A stretch of 64,000 nt of DNA from JAJCYK01 sp965212195 (GTDB lineage: Bacteria > Bacteroidota > Bacteroidia > Cytophagales > Cyclobacteriaceae): contig CBDBUW010000010.1 in assembly GCA_965212195.1 (NCBI GenBank), forward strand, positions 992,001-1,056,000. The letters are read 5' to 3'. A program made the position numbers and the translations under genes. The notes beneath the pieces were generated by a model. That model was not told where the DNA came from, searched no databases, and saw nothing but the letters and a program-made list of their open reading frames with translations. This document shows, in pieces, positions 33,129 through 41,744 of this stretch. Each line of letters starts with the position of its first letter. The stretch's first letter is position 1.

Positions 33129-35804
33129 TTAAATATCGTAATTCAGATTAGGCCCCAACCAGCGCTCAGCTTCCTGGACAGTAATATTTTTTCTTTGGGC
33201 ATAGTCTTCAACCTGATCTTTGGCAATTTTACCTAGCCCGAAATATTTGCTCTGTGGGTGACCGAAATAATAACCGCTCACTGCCGCTGCCGGATACATG
33301 GCACAGGATTCCGTCAGTTCTACCCCAATGGACTCGGTTACCCCTAATAGGTCAAATAAAAATCTCTTCTCTGTATGATCAGGACAGGCAGGATAACCCG
33401 GTGCCGGTCTGATCCCCTGATATTTTTCACGTATCAAACCTTCATTGTCAAGTTCTTCATGGGGTGCGTAGCCCCAAATTTCTTTGCGAACTTTGAAATG
33501 CAGGTATTCGGCCAGGGCCTCAGCCAATCGATCAGCCAGGGCTTTTACCATGATGGCACTGTAGTCATCATGACTATCGGTGAATTCCTGTACCAGCTCT
33601 TCCGAACCTATTCCAGCCGTCACTGTGAAGAAACCCAAAAAATCATTTTGGCCTTCTTCACCTATAAAATCTGCCAGGGAAATGTTGGGGATGCCCGACC
33701 CCTTTTTACCTTGTTGCCTCAAGAAGTGGACGGTTCCCAAAGGCTCTTTGCGGCTTTCATCCCCGTAGATCTGTATGTCATCGCCAACTCGATTGGCGGG
33801 ATAGAGCCCTACCACTGCACTGGCCCTTAAGGATTTGTTTTGTATAATTCGGTCCAACAGTTTCTGGGCATCCTGATACAGACGGGTAGCTTCTATACCG
33901 ACCACATCATCCTCCAAAATTTGTGGGTACTTCCCTTTTAGCATCCAGGTCTGAAAAAAGGGAGTCCAATCGATATAGGACCGGATCTCCTCGAGTGGCA
34001 GCTCCTTAAAAACCTTATTCCCTATGAATTGCGGGTGGTGATGGCTGTTCAATTTGGGGTCCAGCTTTAAGCAATTGGCACGGGCTGCTGGCAATCCCAG
34101 ATATGATTTTAGTTTTTTCCTTTGCTTATGCGCCTGGCGAACTTCATGGTATTCCTGCTTCATCTTTACCTGAAATTCCTCAGATTCCGAACCTTTCAAA
34201 GCGCTGGCCGTAGGAACACTCCTACTGGCATCCAGAACATGGATTACAGGACCGCCGTAAACCGGATCGATCTTCACCGCTGTGTGCAGTTTGCTGGTGG
34301 TAGCTCCTCCGATCATCAAAGGTATCTGCATATCCATACGCTCCATTTCCTTGGCCACATAGATCATCTCATCCAAAGACGGGGTGATCAATCCACTTAA
34401 GCCGATGATGTCCACCTGCTGCTCCTGGGCGCTTTGCAGGATTTTATCTGCTGGAACCATTACTCCCAAATCAATGATCTCAAAGCCGTTGCAGGCAAGT
34501 ACTACCCCTACTATGTTTTTCCCAATATCGTGTACGTCGCCTTTGACCGTGGCCAGTAATATTTTAAGAGAGCTTTCCGTTTTGTTCTGCTTTCGCTCTT
34601 GCTCCATAAAAGGCTCTAGGTATGCTACCGCCATTTTCATGACCCGGGCACTCTTAACCACCTGGGGAAGAAACATCTTTCCTGAGCCAAAAAGGTCACC
34701 CACCAGGTTCATTCCTTCCATTAATGGGCCTTCAATAACCGCCAATGGCCGTTTATATTGCTCCAAGGCCTCCGCTGTATCTTCTATCACATGATCCACT
34801 ACCCCTTTCACCAATGCATGGCTCAGTCGCTCCTCTACGGTTCCCAATCGCCACTTTTGTAGCTCCGCTTCCTTTACCGGCTCATCCTTCAGGGATTCGG
34901 CAAGCTCTAACAAGCGCTCGGTGGAATCGTCCCGACGATCCAATAGCACGTCTTCAACCCGCTCCAATAAGTCGGGGGGAATATCATCGTATACCTCCAG
35001 CATGGCGGGGTTTACAATCCCCATATTCATCCCGTGTTTTATGGCGTGATACAAAAAAGCCGAGTGCATGGCTTCCCGCACTTTATTGTTGCCACGGAAA
35101 GAGAATGAAACATTACTTACACCTCCACTAATTTGTACACCAGGCAGATTCTCTTTGATCCATTTGGTGGCTTCAAAGTAGTCCAATGCATTTCTGCGGT
35201 GCTCTTTGATACCAGTAGCTACCGGAAATATGTTGGGATCGAAAATAATATCCTGCGGTGGAAAATTAACTTTGTCCACCAACAAGCGGTAGGACCTCTG
35301 GCAAATCTCAATGCGTCTTTCAAAATTATCGGCCTGTCCTTTTTCATCAAAGGCCATTACCACCACCGCAGCTCCGTAGGCTTTTACCATCTCGGCCTGA
35401 CGTAAAAACTCCTGCTCACCTTCCTTCAGGCTTATTGAATTCACCACCCCTTTTCCTTGAATACATTTAAGACCCGCCTCTATGATATCCCATTTTGAAG
35501 AGTCTATCATAATGGGTATTCTTGAAATTTCCGGTTCTGAAGCCACCAGATTTAAGAAGATAATCATCGCTTGCTTACCATCGATCATGGCCTCGTCCAT
35601 ATTGACATCTAAAATCTGGGCTCCGCCCCTTACTTGATCAAGAGCCACAGACAAAGCCTCTTCATACTTTTCTTCTTTGATCAATCGCAGGAACCGCCGG
35701 GATCCCGTTACGTTGGTACGCTCCCCGATATTAACAAAATTAGTCTCTGGTGTCACCACCAATGGCTCCAGTCCGCTAAGCTTTAAATAGGATATGGTCG
35801 ACAT
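33129..35804 (-). CDS. metH: Methionine synthase, folate/B12/activation part (split MetH)
   Basis: 891 residues equal to the C-terminal three quarters of MetH. Domains in order: pterin-binding (about 10-270, FVNIGERTNVTGSRRFLRLI), cap helical domain (about 290-390), cobalamin-binding Rossmann domain with DVHDIGKNIVGVVLACNGF (DxHxxG ligand His) and GLSGLITPSLDEM, and the AdoMet activation domain with RPAPGYPACPDHTEK. The homocysteine half is encoded 3 bases upstream as a separate protein. The split form is known in Bacteroidota; here the two genes are consecutive and share the riboswitch. Confidence 0.97.
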   Translation of the reverse strand: MSTISYLKLSGLEPLVVTPETNFVNIGERTNVTGSRRFLRLIKEEKYEEALSVALDQVRGGAQILDVNMDEAMIDGKQAMIIFLNLVASEPEISRIPIMIDSSKWDIIEAGLKCIQGKGVVNSISLKEGEQEFLRQAEMVKAYGAAVVVMAFDEKGQADNFERRIEICQRSYRLLVDKVNFPPQDIIFDPNIFPVATGIKEHRRNALDYFEATKWIKENLPGVQISGGVSNVSFSFRGNNKVREAMHSAFLYHAIKHGMNMGIVNPAMLEVYDDIPPDLLERVEDVLLDRRDDSTERLLELAESLKDEPVKEAELQKWRLGTVEERLSHALVKGVVDHVIEDTAEALEQYKRPLAVIEGPLMEGMNLVGDLFGSGKMFLPQVVKSARVMKMAVAYLEPFMEQERKQNKTESSLKILLATVKGDVHDIGKNIVGVVLACNGFEIIDLGVMVPADKILQSAQEQQVDIIGLSGLITPSLDEMIYVAKEMERMDMQIPLMIGGATTSKLHTAVKIDPVYGGPVIHVLDASRSVPTASALKGSESEEFQVKMKQEYHEVRQAHKQRKKLKSYLGLPAARANCLKLDPKLNSHHHPQFIGNKVFKELPLEEIRSYIDWTPFFQTWMLKGKYPQILEDDVVGIEATRLYQDAQKLLDRIIQNKSLRASAVVGLYPANRVGDDIQIYGDESRKEPLGTVHFLRQQGKKGSGIPNISLADFIGEEGQNDFLGFFTVTAGIGSEELVQEFTDSHDDYSAIMVKALADRLAEALAEYLHFKVRKEIWGYAPHEELDNEGLIREKYQGIRPAPGYPACPDHTEKRFLFDLLGVTESIGVELTESCAMYPAAAVSGYYFGHPQSKYFGLGKIAKDQVEDYAQRKNITVQEAERWLGPNLNYDI

Positions 35805-35807
35805 GAA

Positions 35808-36806
35808 CTATACGATAACCGGTACTTTTCTGACAGGATATTTTTGTACTAAAGCCGCCAGCGCTTTTATGTGTTCCGGAGTGGTCCCGCAACAACCCCC
35901 AATGATATTAACCAACCCTTCTTCCAAAAACTCCCCCACCAGTTGGGCCATTTCTTCTGGTGTTTGATCATAGGCACCAAATTCATTAGGCAATCCGGCA
36001 TTGGGATGAACACTAACATAAAACGGGGCATTTTGCGACAATATCTGTAAGTAAGGCCTTAATTGAGCCGCGCCCAGGGCACAGTTGAGCCCAATGCTGA
36101 TCAATGGGGCATGTGATACCGAGATCAAGAAAGCTTCGGTTGTTTGCCCCGATAAGGTTCGCCCGCTGGCATCGGTAATGGTACCTGAAACCATGATAGG
36201 AAGGTCCCTGGCGGCCTGGCATTGATTGATGGCGAACAAGGCGGCCTTGGCATTTAAGGTATCAAAAATGGTTTCTACTAAAAGAATATCCACACCTCCG
36301 CTGACCAGTGCCAGCGTTTGCTCCGTATAGGCCTCTACCAGTTCATCAAAATTCACACCCCTAATACCTGGATTATTGACATCAGGTGAGATAGAAGCGG
36401 TACGATTGGTGGGTCCCAAAGACCCTGCCACAAAACGGGGCTTTTGGCTATTTTTTGCGGTGTATTGATCTGCTACCTCCCTGGCCAAAGAAGCTGCGGC
36501 CTTATTTATATCACTTACAAATCCCTCCAAATGGTAATCTGCTTGGGAAATTCGGGTGCTGTTAAAAGTATTGGTCTCGATAATATCCGCCCCGGCCTCT
36601 AAAAACTGACCATGAATTTCCTTTATAAGGTTGGGTTTGGTGATGGATAACAGGTCATTATTACCCAGCAGATCGTGAGGGTGATCCTTAAACTGGGTTC
36701 CCCGATAATCGGATTCCTGTAATTTATAATTCTGGATCATGGTGCCCATGGCACCATCCAAAACCAGGATCCTTTCTTCAAGCAGTTGATTAAATTTACC
36801 TTTCAT
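35808..36806 (-). CDS. Methionine synthase, homocysteine-binding part (split MetH)
   Basis: 332 residues with the homocysteine S-methyltransferase domain of MetH: RILVLDGAMGTMIQNYKLQE, NTFNSTRISQADYHLE, a zinc Cys in IGLNCALGAAQL and the CysCys zinc motif in GGCCGTTPEHIKAL. It binds zinc and homocysteine and must act with the B12 subunit encoded downstream. The ATG is 17 bases after the P1 stem of the SAM-I riboswitch. Confidence 0.95.
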   Translation of the reverse strand: MKGKFNQLLEERILVLDGAMGTMIQNYKLQESDYRGTQFKDHPHDLLGNNDLLSITKPNLIKEIHGQFLEAGADIIETNTFNSTRISQADYHLEGFVSDINKAAASLAREVADQYTAKNSQKPRFVAGSLGPTNRTASISPDVNNPGIRGVNFDELVEAYTEQTLALVSGGVDILLVETIFDTLNAKAALFAINQCQAARDLPIMVSGTITDASGRTLSGQTTEAFLISVSHAPLISIGLNCALGAAQLRPYLQILSQNAPFYVSVHPNAGLPNEFGAYDQTPEEMAQLVGEFLEEGLVNIIGGCCGTTPEHIKALAALVQKYPVRKVPVIV

Positions 36807-36822
36807 GGCATTTTTATATAAA

Positions 36823-36955
36823 CTTATCCAGAAAGGCTTTGAGATTGATTACTCATCTCCTCCGCTAGGGGCGGATGGGAATTAGCACCACTTCCACAGA
36901 CTGGACTGGTTGCTAAGACTTCACAGGGCCCATTCCCTCAGTCTTTCTTGATAAG
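36823..36955 (-). promoter_or_regulatory. SAM-I (S-box) riboswitch
   Basis: On the minus strand the leader starts CTTATCAAGAAAG and ends CTTTCTGGATAAG, which pair over 13 positions with one mismatch as the P1 stem. Between them are the SAM-I core blocks: GAGGGAATGGGCCCTGTGAAG, then CTTAGCAACC, then GGTGCTAATTCC and GATGAGTAA. A GC-rich P4-like hairpin lies in the middle. The 3' strand of P1 is 16 bases from the metH start and no terminator hairpin follows, so control is probably at translation start. It would lower metH-metF expression when SAM is plentiful. Confidence 0.93.
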
Positions 36956-37020
36956 TGGCCTTAAGTTACTATAAATTTTTAAAAAACTTCAAAAAAGAGC
37001 TTTACCTCAATTATTTAGAG

Positions 37021-39159
37021 CTAGAAGAGGTGGGACTGCATAATGTCCTCCAGAGTCACTTTAAAAAATTCTTCATGAACATTAAAATCCGGTAAGCCAT
37101 TGGGCTCCTTGACCACATAGCTGCCGTTTTCCAACATTGTATAGGAATTAACGGTGTCCCTTAAGCTGTAATCCAAGATGTTTATGGCCTCCTGTTTCAG
37201 TTGCTCATCAGCAATAAGAAATAGTGATTCCAGTCGACGGTCAAAACTTCTCACCATAATGTCAGCACTACCGCCATAGACCTTAGGATCCCCATGGTTG
37301 TGGAAATAAAAGATCCGGCTATGTTCCAAATAATCTCCTACAATGGAGTGTACTTCAATATTGTCACTTAATCCAGTCCTTCCAGGCCGCAAACAACAGA
37401 TCCCTCTAACAATTAATTTTATGGTAACCCCTTGCTGTGAAGCTTCATAAAGGGCATCAATAGCTTCTCGATCTTGCAGGGAATTGATCTTGATCACAAT
37501 ACCACTGGGTAATCCGGCCTGGGCATTCTCCGCTTCCTGCTGGATGAGCTCTATCAAGTTACGCCTCATATCGCGGGGAGCAGTTATGAGCCTTTGAAAC
37601 ACCTGTGGACTGGAATGTCCGGTGATTACATTGAAAAACTCCGATACATCTTGAGCATAGACTTCATTGGCGCTCATTATGCCAATGTCCGAATAGATTT
37701 TAGAAGTATCTTCATTGTAATTACCGCTGGACATATGCACGTAACTGGTCACCTTTTTATTTTCTTTTCTTACGATCAGCAGCAGTTTGGTATGTGTCTT
37801 GTACCGGCTTATTCCGTAAATCACGAAGCAACCGGCCTGCTGAAGTCTCTGAGCTTGACGCATATTGTTTTCCTCATCAAACCGGGCTTTTACCTCGAAC
37901 AAAACCGACACGTGCTTTCCGTTTTCAGCGGCTTTGTGTAGTGCGTCAATTATTCGTGAATCTTTAGCCACCCTGTAAATGGTCAGCTTGATCAGCAATA
38001 CATCAGGGTCTTCTGCGGACTTTTCAATTAAATGGACCAGCGGCTCGATATCATTGTAGGGATGATGAAGCAGAACGTCCTTTTTCTTAAGCACCTCAAA
38101 GATATCGCTGGCTCCTAATTCGGGATAACTCAAAGGTTTTACGGTAGGGTGGGGAGCCGGAACTTTATCTATAAATTCATTATGTCCCACTAGTTGCCAG
38201 AATCGGGTAAAATCCAGAAGGCTAAGGGAGTCCACCTTAAAGATATTGTTATCGTCCAGCCCCCAGCGACTCTTTAACAATTTGAGTAGCCATTTGTTCA
38301 TATCGTTGGCTATTTCGATTCGCACCACCCTACCGGTTTTTCTGGTTTTAAGTTTTTGCTTAACCTCTTCCAGGAAATTCGCTTCAATATCATCACTTTC
38401 CTCCACAGAGAAATCCCCGTTGCGGGTCAATCTGAATAGACAAACGTCGATGATCTCAATGTTTCTAAACAACCGGTTGATGTGTTGAGCAATGATGTCT
38501 TCGATGGGTACAAATATCAATACATCATCATGCCGCAATTCCAAAAACTTGGGCAGGTTGGGGGGTATCTGTACAAAGGAGATCTTCTTGTTGAATTTCT
38601 CCTTCTTTCCAACCGCAATCATGTCACCGGGACTCTTGGTCACCACTCCGAAGGTGATCACGTTGTTCATCAATACCGGAAAAGTATGATAACTGTCGTA
38701 CGCCATCGGGGTAAGCATAGGAAAGATGGTCTTTTTAAAGTACGATTTTACCTTGTCTTGAAGTTTCTCAGATAGCTCCTCAACTTTGCAAATACGAAAG
38801 CCGTTTTCCTCAAAAGCGGGGCGGAGCTCCTCAGTGTAGTATTGGTTCACCTGATTGAAAAACTCCTTGCTGTCCTCCAGGAGCTTTTCACGGAACGGTA
38901 GTTCACGTAAGCCCGAATAATCTACCCGTTGCCGTCCGTAATCAATATAATTGTACAGCGACCCTACGCGGATCATAAAAAACTCGTCCAGATTTGAAGC
39001 GGTTATAGCCATGAACTTTAAACGCTCAAATATGGTACGATCCGTATTTTTAGCCTGATCAAGTACTCGGTTATTGAAGTTCAGCCAACTCAGATCTCTA
39101 CTGACGTAGTTACTCTCTTCAATTAAGGCCTGAGTGCGATCTTGAACAAGCATCGTCAT
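37021..39159 (-). CDS. ppk1: Polyphosphate kinase 1
   Basis: 712 residues, normal for PPK1. N-terminal block SNYVSRDLSWLNFNNRVLDQAKN and the catalytic phospholipase-D-like domains with ISRYKTHTKLLLIVRKE (phospho-His region), YVHMSSGNYNEDTSKIYSDIG and GICCLRPGRTGLSDNIEVHSIVG. It forms polyphosphate from ATP, used in stress survival. No exopolyphosphatase gene is next to it. It lies downstream of the SAM riboswitch region but is a separate unit on the minus strand with the riboswitch after its 3' end. Confidence 0.97.
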   Translation of the reverse strand: MTMLVQDRTQALIEESNYVSRDLSWLNFNNRVLDQAKNTDRTIFERLKFMAITASNLDEFFMIRVGSLYNYIDYGRQRVDYSGLRELPFREKLLEDSKEFFNQVNQYYTEELRPAFEENGFRICKVEELSEKLQDKVKSYFKKTIFPMLTPMAYDSYHTFPVLMNNVITFGVVTKSPGDMIAVGKKEKFNKKISFVQIPPNLPKFLELRHDDVLIFVPIEDIIAQHINRLFRNIEIIDVCLFRLTRNGDFSVEESDDIEANFLEEVKQKLKTRKTGRVVRIEIANDMNKWLLKLLKSRWGLDDNNIFKVDSLSLLDFTRFWQLVGHNEFIDKVPAPHPTVKPLSYPELGASDIFEVLKKKDVLLHHPYNDIEPLVHLIEKSAEDPDVLLIKLTIYRVAKDSRIIDALHKAAENGKHVSVLFEVKARFDEENNMRQAQRLQQAGCFVIYGISRYKTHTKLLLIVRKENKKVTSYVHMSSGNYNEDTSKIYSDIGIMSANEVYAQDVSEFFNVITGHSSPQVFQRLITAPRDMRRNLIELIQQEAENAQAGLPSGIVIKINSLQDREAIDALYEASQQGVTIKLIVRGICCLRPGRTGLSDNIEVHSIVGDYLEHSRIFYFHNHGDPKVYGGSADIMVRSFDRRLESLFLIADEQLKQEAINILDYSLRDTVNSYTMLENGSYVVKEPNGLPDFNVHEEFFKVTLEDIMQSHLF

Positions 39160-39244
39160 TTTTGTGTGCTTTTTATATAAGGTTTAAACCTCTCTCCTGG
39201 ATAATTACCGGAGGACTGAGCCTAATAATATAGTGAATGATTGG

Positions 39245-41227
39245 CTAAATATCCACGTTGGCATATTTAGCGTTTTTCTCAATGAACTCCCTGCGGGGTG
39301 CAACTTCGTCGCCCATCAGCATTGAAAATAGGTGATCTGCTTCTGCTGCAGATTCTATAGTGACTTTCTTTAAGCTCCTGGTTTCGGGATCCATGGTGGT
39401 GTTCCAGAGCTGATCCGGGTTCATTTCTCCCAATCCTTTATACCGCTGAATACTGACGGAGTCTACCTTTCCATCAGGAGCTAATTCCTTAATGATACGG
39501 TCCCTTTCATCATCGTTCCAACAGTAGTGTTCCTTCTTACCCCGTTTTAACAAATACAACGGGGGTAAAGCAATATACAAGTATCCGCTTTCGATAAGCG
39601 CATGCATATACCGGAAAAAGAAAGTCAGGATCAAGGTTCTAATATGGCTGCCATCTACATCGGCATCCGTCATAATAATGATCTTATGATATCTCAATTT
39701 AGTAGTGTTAAGGGCCTTTTCATCTTCCTCCGTACCAAAGCTTACCCCCAACGCGGTGATCATGTTCTTTATTTCTTCATTTTCATAAATCCGATGCTCC
39801 TGAGCCTTTTCTACATTCAGGATTTTACCTCTTAAGGGCAGAATAGCCTGGAAATTCCGGTCCCTGCCTTGCTTGGCAGATCCGCCTGCAGAATCTCCCT
39901 CCACCAGATACAGTTCGCATACTGCGGGATCAGAATCGGAGCAGTCGGCTAGCTTTCCGGGCAGTCCAGTACCGGAAAGTACATTTTTACGCTGCACCAT
40001 CTCTCGGGCTTTACGGGCGGCATGCCGGGCTTGTGCAGCCAAAATCACTTTCGATACGATCTGTTTGGCTTGTTTAGGATTCTCTTCCAGATAATATTGT
40101 AATCGTTCACTAACCGAAGTATCCACCGCTCCCATGGTATCGGAATTACCTAATTTGGTTTTGGTTTGCCCCTCGAATTGAGGCTCCGCTACTTTTACAC
40201 TAATGATAGCGGTTAATCCTTCCCTGAAGTCATCACCACTGATCTCAACTTTCACTTTATCCAACAAACCGGAACGGTCGGCATAGCTTTTTAAGGTTCG
40301 GGTCAAAGCTCTTCTGAATCCCGCCACATGGGTACCACCTTCAATTGTGTTAATATTGTTTACGTAGGAGATCACGTTTTCGGAATATGAGGTATTGTAG
40401 TTCAACGCTACCTGTACGGGGAATCCGTTCTTTTCACCTTCTATATAGACAGGCTCCGGTATTAGACTCTCCCTGGTAGAATCCAGGAAGTTGACGAATT
40501 CTGTCAAGCCGCCCTCGGAATAAAAAGAGTCCGAAATAAAATTGCCATCATCGTCCTTTTCCCGCATATCCGTAAGTTCGATGCGAATGCCCGCATTTAG
40601 GTACGACAACTCACGCAGCCGGGAGGCAATGGTCTCGTAGTTGTATTCGCTGACATTGAATATGGTCAGGTCCGGCGAAAAGTGTACCTCGGTGCCGGTA
40701 ATATCGGTTGTGCCAACCTCCTTTACCTGATATTGGGGAATCCCCTGCTGGTATTCCTGTTGGAATTCTTTTCCATTACGGTGTACAGTCACTTTAAGGT
40801 GTTGCGACAAAGCATTCACACAGCTAACTCCTACTCCATGAAGCCCTCCAGACACTTTATAGGTATCCTTGTCGAACTTACCCCCGGCATGTAAAACGGT
40901 CATCACCACTTCCAGTGCAGAGCGTTTTTCTTTAGGATGTATATCGGTAGGAATACCCCTTCCGTTATCCTTCACGGTAATACTATTGTCCTCGTTAATT
41001 ATTACCTGGATTTCCGTACAGTAACCGGCCAGGGCCTCATCTATACTGTTGTCAACCACTTCCCACACCATGTGATGCAGCCCTTTCATGCCCAAATCGC
41101 CAATGTACATGGCAGGTCTTTTTCGCACTGCTTCCAGGCCCTCTAGGACTTGTATATTGTCAGCGGAATAGTCGGATTTTTTAGGAGTTTTTGGCTGGTT
41201 TATTTCCTCGTTTCTCTCTTCGCTCAT
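39245..41227 (-). CDS. gyrB: DNA gyrase subunit B
   Basis: 660 residues. GHKL ATPase with EVVDNSIDEALAGYC and DNGRGIPTDIHP, transducer domain with GGLHGVGVSCVNAL, TOPRIM domain with YLVEGDSAGGSAKQGRDRNFQ and DADVDGSHIRTLIL, and the C-terminal QRYKGLGEMNPDQLWNTTMDP. It supplies the ATPase half of gyrase. ParE is the alternative, but the overall sequence, length and PDQLWNTTMDP ending fit GyrB better. A 9-bp inverted repeat spans its leader and promoter. Confidence 0.94.
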   Translation of the reverse strand: MSEERNEEINQPKTPKKSDYSADNIQVLEGLEAVRKRPAMYIGDLGMKGLHHMVWEVVDNSIDEALAGYCTEIQVIINEDNSITVKDNGRGIPTDIHPKEKRSALEVVMTVLHAGGKFDKDTYKVSGGLHGVGVSCVNALSQHLKVTVHRNGKEFQQEYQQGIPQYQVKEVGTTDITGTEVHFSPDLTIFNVSEYNYETIASRLRELSYLNAGIRIELTDMREKDDDGNFISDSFYSEGGLTEFVNFLDSTRESLIPEPVYIEGEKNGFPVQVALNYNTSYSENVISYVNNINTIEGGTHVAGFRRALTRTLKSYADRSGLLDKVKVEISGDDFREGLTAIISVKVAEPQFEGQTKTKLGNSDTMGAVDTSVSERLQYYLEENPKQAKQIVSKVILAAQARHAARKAREMVQRKNVLSGTGLPGKLADCSDSDPAVCELYLVEGDSAGGSAKQGRDRNFQAILPLRGKILNVEKAQEHRIYENEEIKNMITALGVSFGTEEDEKALNTTKLRYHKIIIMTDADVDGSHIRTLILTFFFRYMHALIESGYLYIALPPLYLLKRGKKEHYCWNDDERDRIIKELAPDGKVDSVSIQRYKGLGEMNPDQLWNTTMDPETRSLKKVTIESAAEADHLFSMLMGDEVAPRREFIEKNAKYANVDI

Positions 41228-41228
41228 A

Positions 41229-41258
41229 TTAGTATTTCAAATGGTTCAAAAATACTAA
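41229..41258. promoter_or_regulatory. gyrB promoter region with inverted repeat
   Basis: TTAGTATTT (41229-41237) and AAATACTAA (41250-41258) are perfect 9-bp inverted repeats separated by 12 bases, immediately before the gyrB ATG. On the minus strand the TATTTTTG -7 box (41254-41247) lies inside the upstream arm and loop; no TTG is present at -33. The predicted start, near 41241, falls in the loop. Confidence 0.5.
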
Positions 41259-41360
41259 ATTAATGGCATTATATCAGTGAATTCGAGGATTAAAACAGGG
41301 CAGAAAAAGCCCGGTCCAGAACTTCATCAAAACTTGATTTTCTTTCAGCAGAACAGGACT

Positions 41361-41741
41361 TTAGTAAGTATCTACGGTCAGCATAACTAGGGTACAGGCT
41401 TCCTCCGTAGCGATCCCTTTTTCCTTTGCCATTTTTCGCAATTCGGGATTTTCCGCGCCGGGGTTAAAAATGATGCGCAGGGGATTCAGATCGAGAATAT
41501 ATTGGTACCATGACTGCTGATTTGAGGCGCTGAGATAGAGCGTAACAGTATGGACATTCTCTATGGCCGGTTGTGATCGCAAGTCCACGATGTCGTTGTC
41601 CACAATTCTGCCCTTACGGATTCCCATGGGAACTACTTCATAACCTTGTTGCAAAAGCATGATGGTCACACGGTGAGAATGCCGACCTGGATTGGGACTG
41701 GCACCCAGAACTATTGTTTTCATTGATGGAACTTTGATCAT
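41361..41741 (-). CDS. CoA-binding domain protein
   Basis: 126 residues with a small Rossmann fold of the CoA_binding_2/YccU family: VLGASPNPGRHSHRVTIMLLQQGYEVVPMG and the end ENPELRKMAKEKGIATEEACTLVML. Members bind CoA; the precise role is unknown. It starts 3 bases after the stop of the FAD dehydrogenase gene. An ATG 18 bases in (MKTIVLG) gives the usual family N-terminus and may be the real start. Confidence 0.85.
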   Translation of the reverse strand: MIKVPSMKTIVLGASPNPGRHSHRVTIMLLQQGYEVVPMGIRKGRIVDNDIVDLRSQPAIENVHTVTLYLSASNQQSWYQYILDLNPLRIIFNPGAENPELRKMAKEKGIATEEACTLVMLTVDTY

Positions 41742-41744
41742 ACC

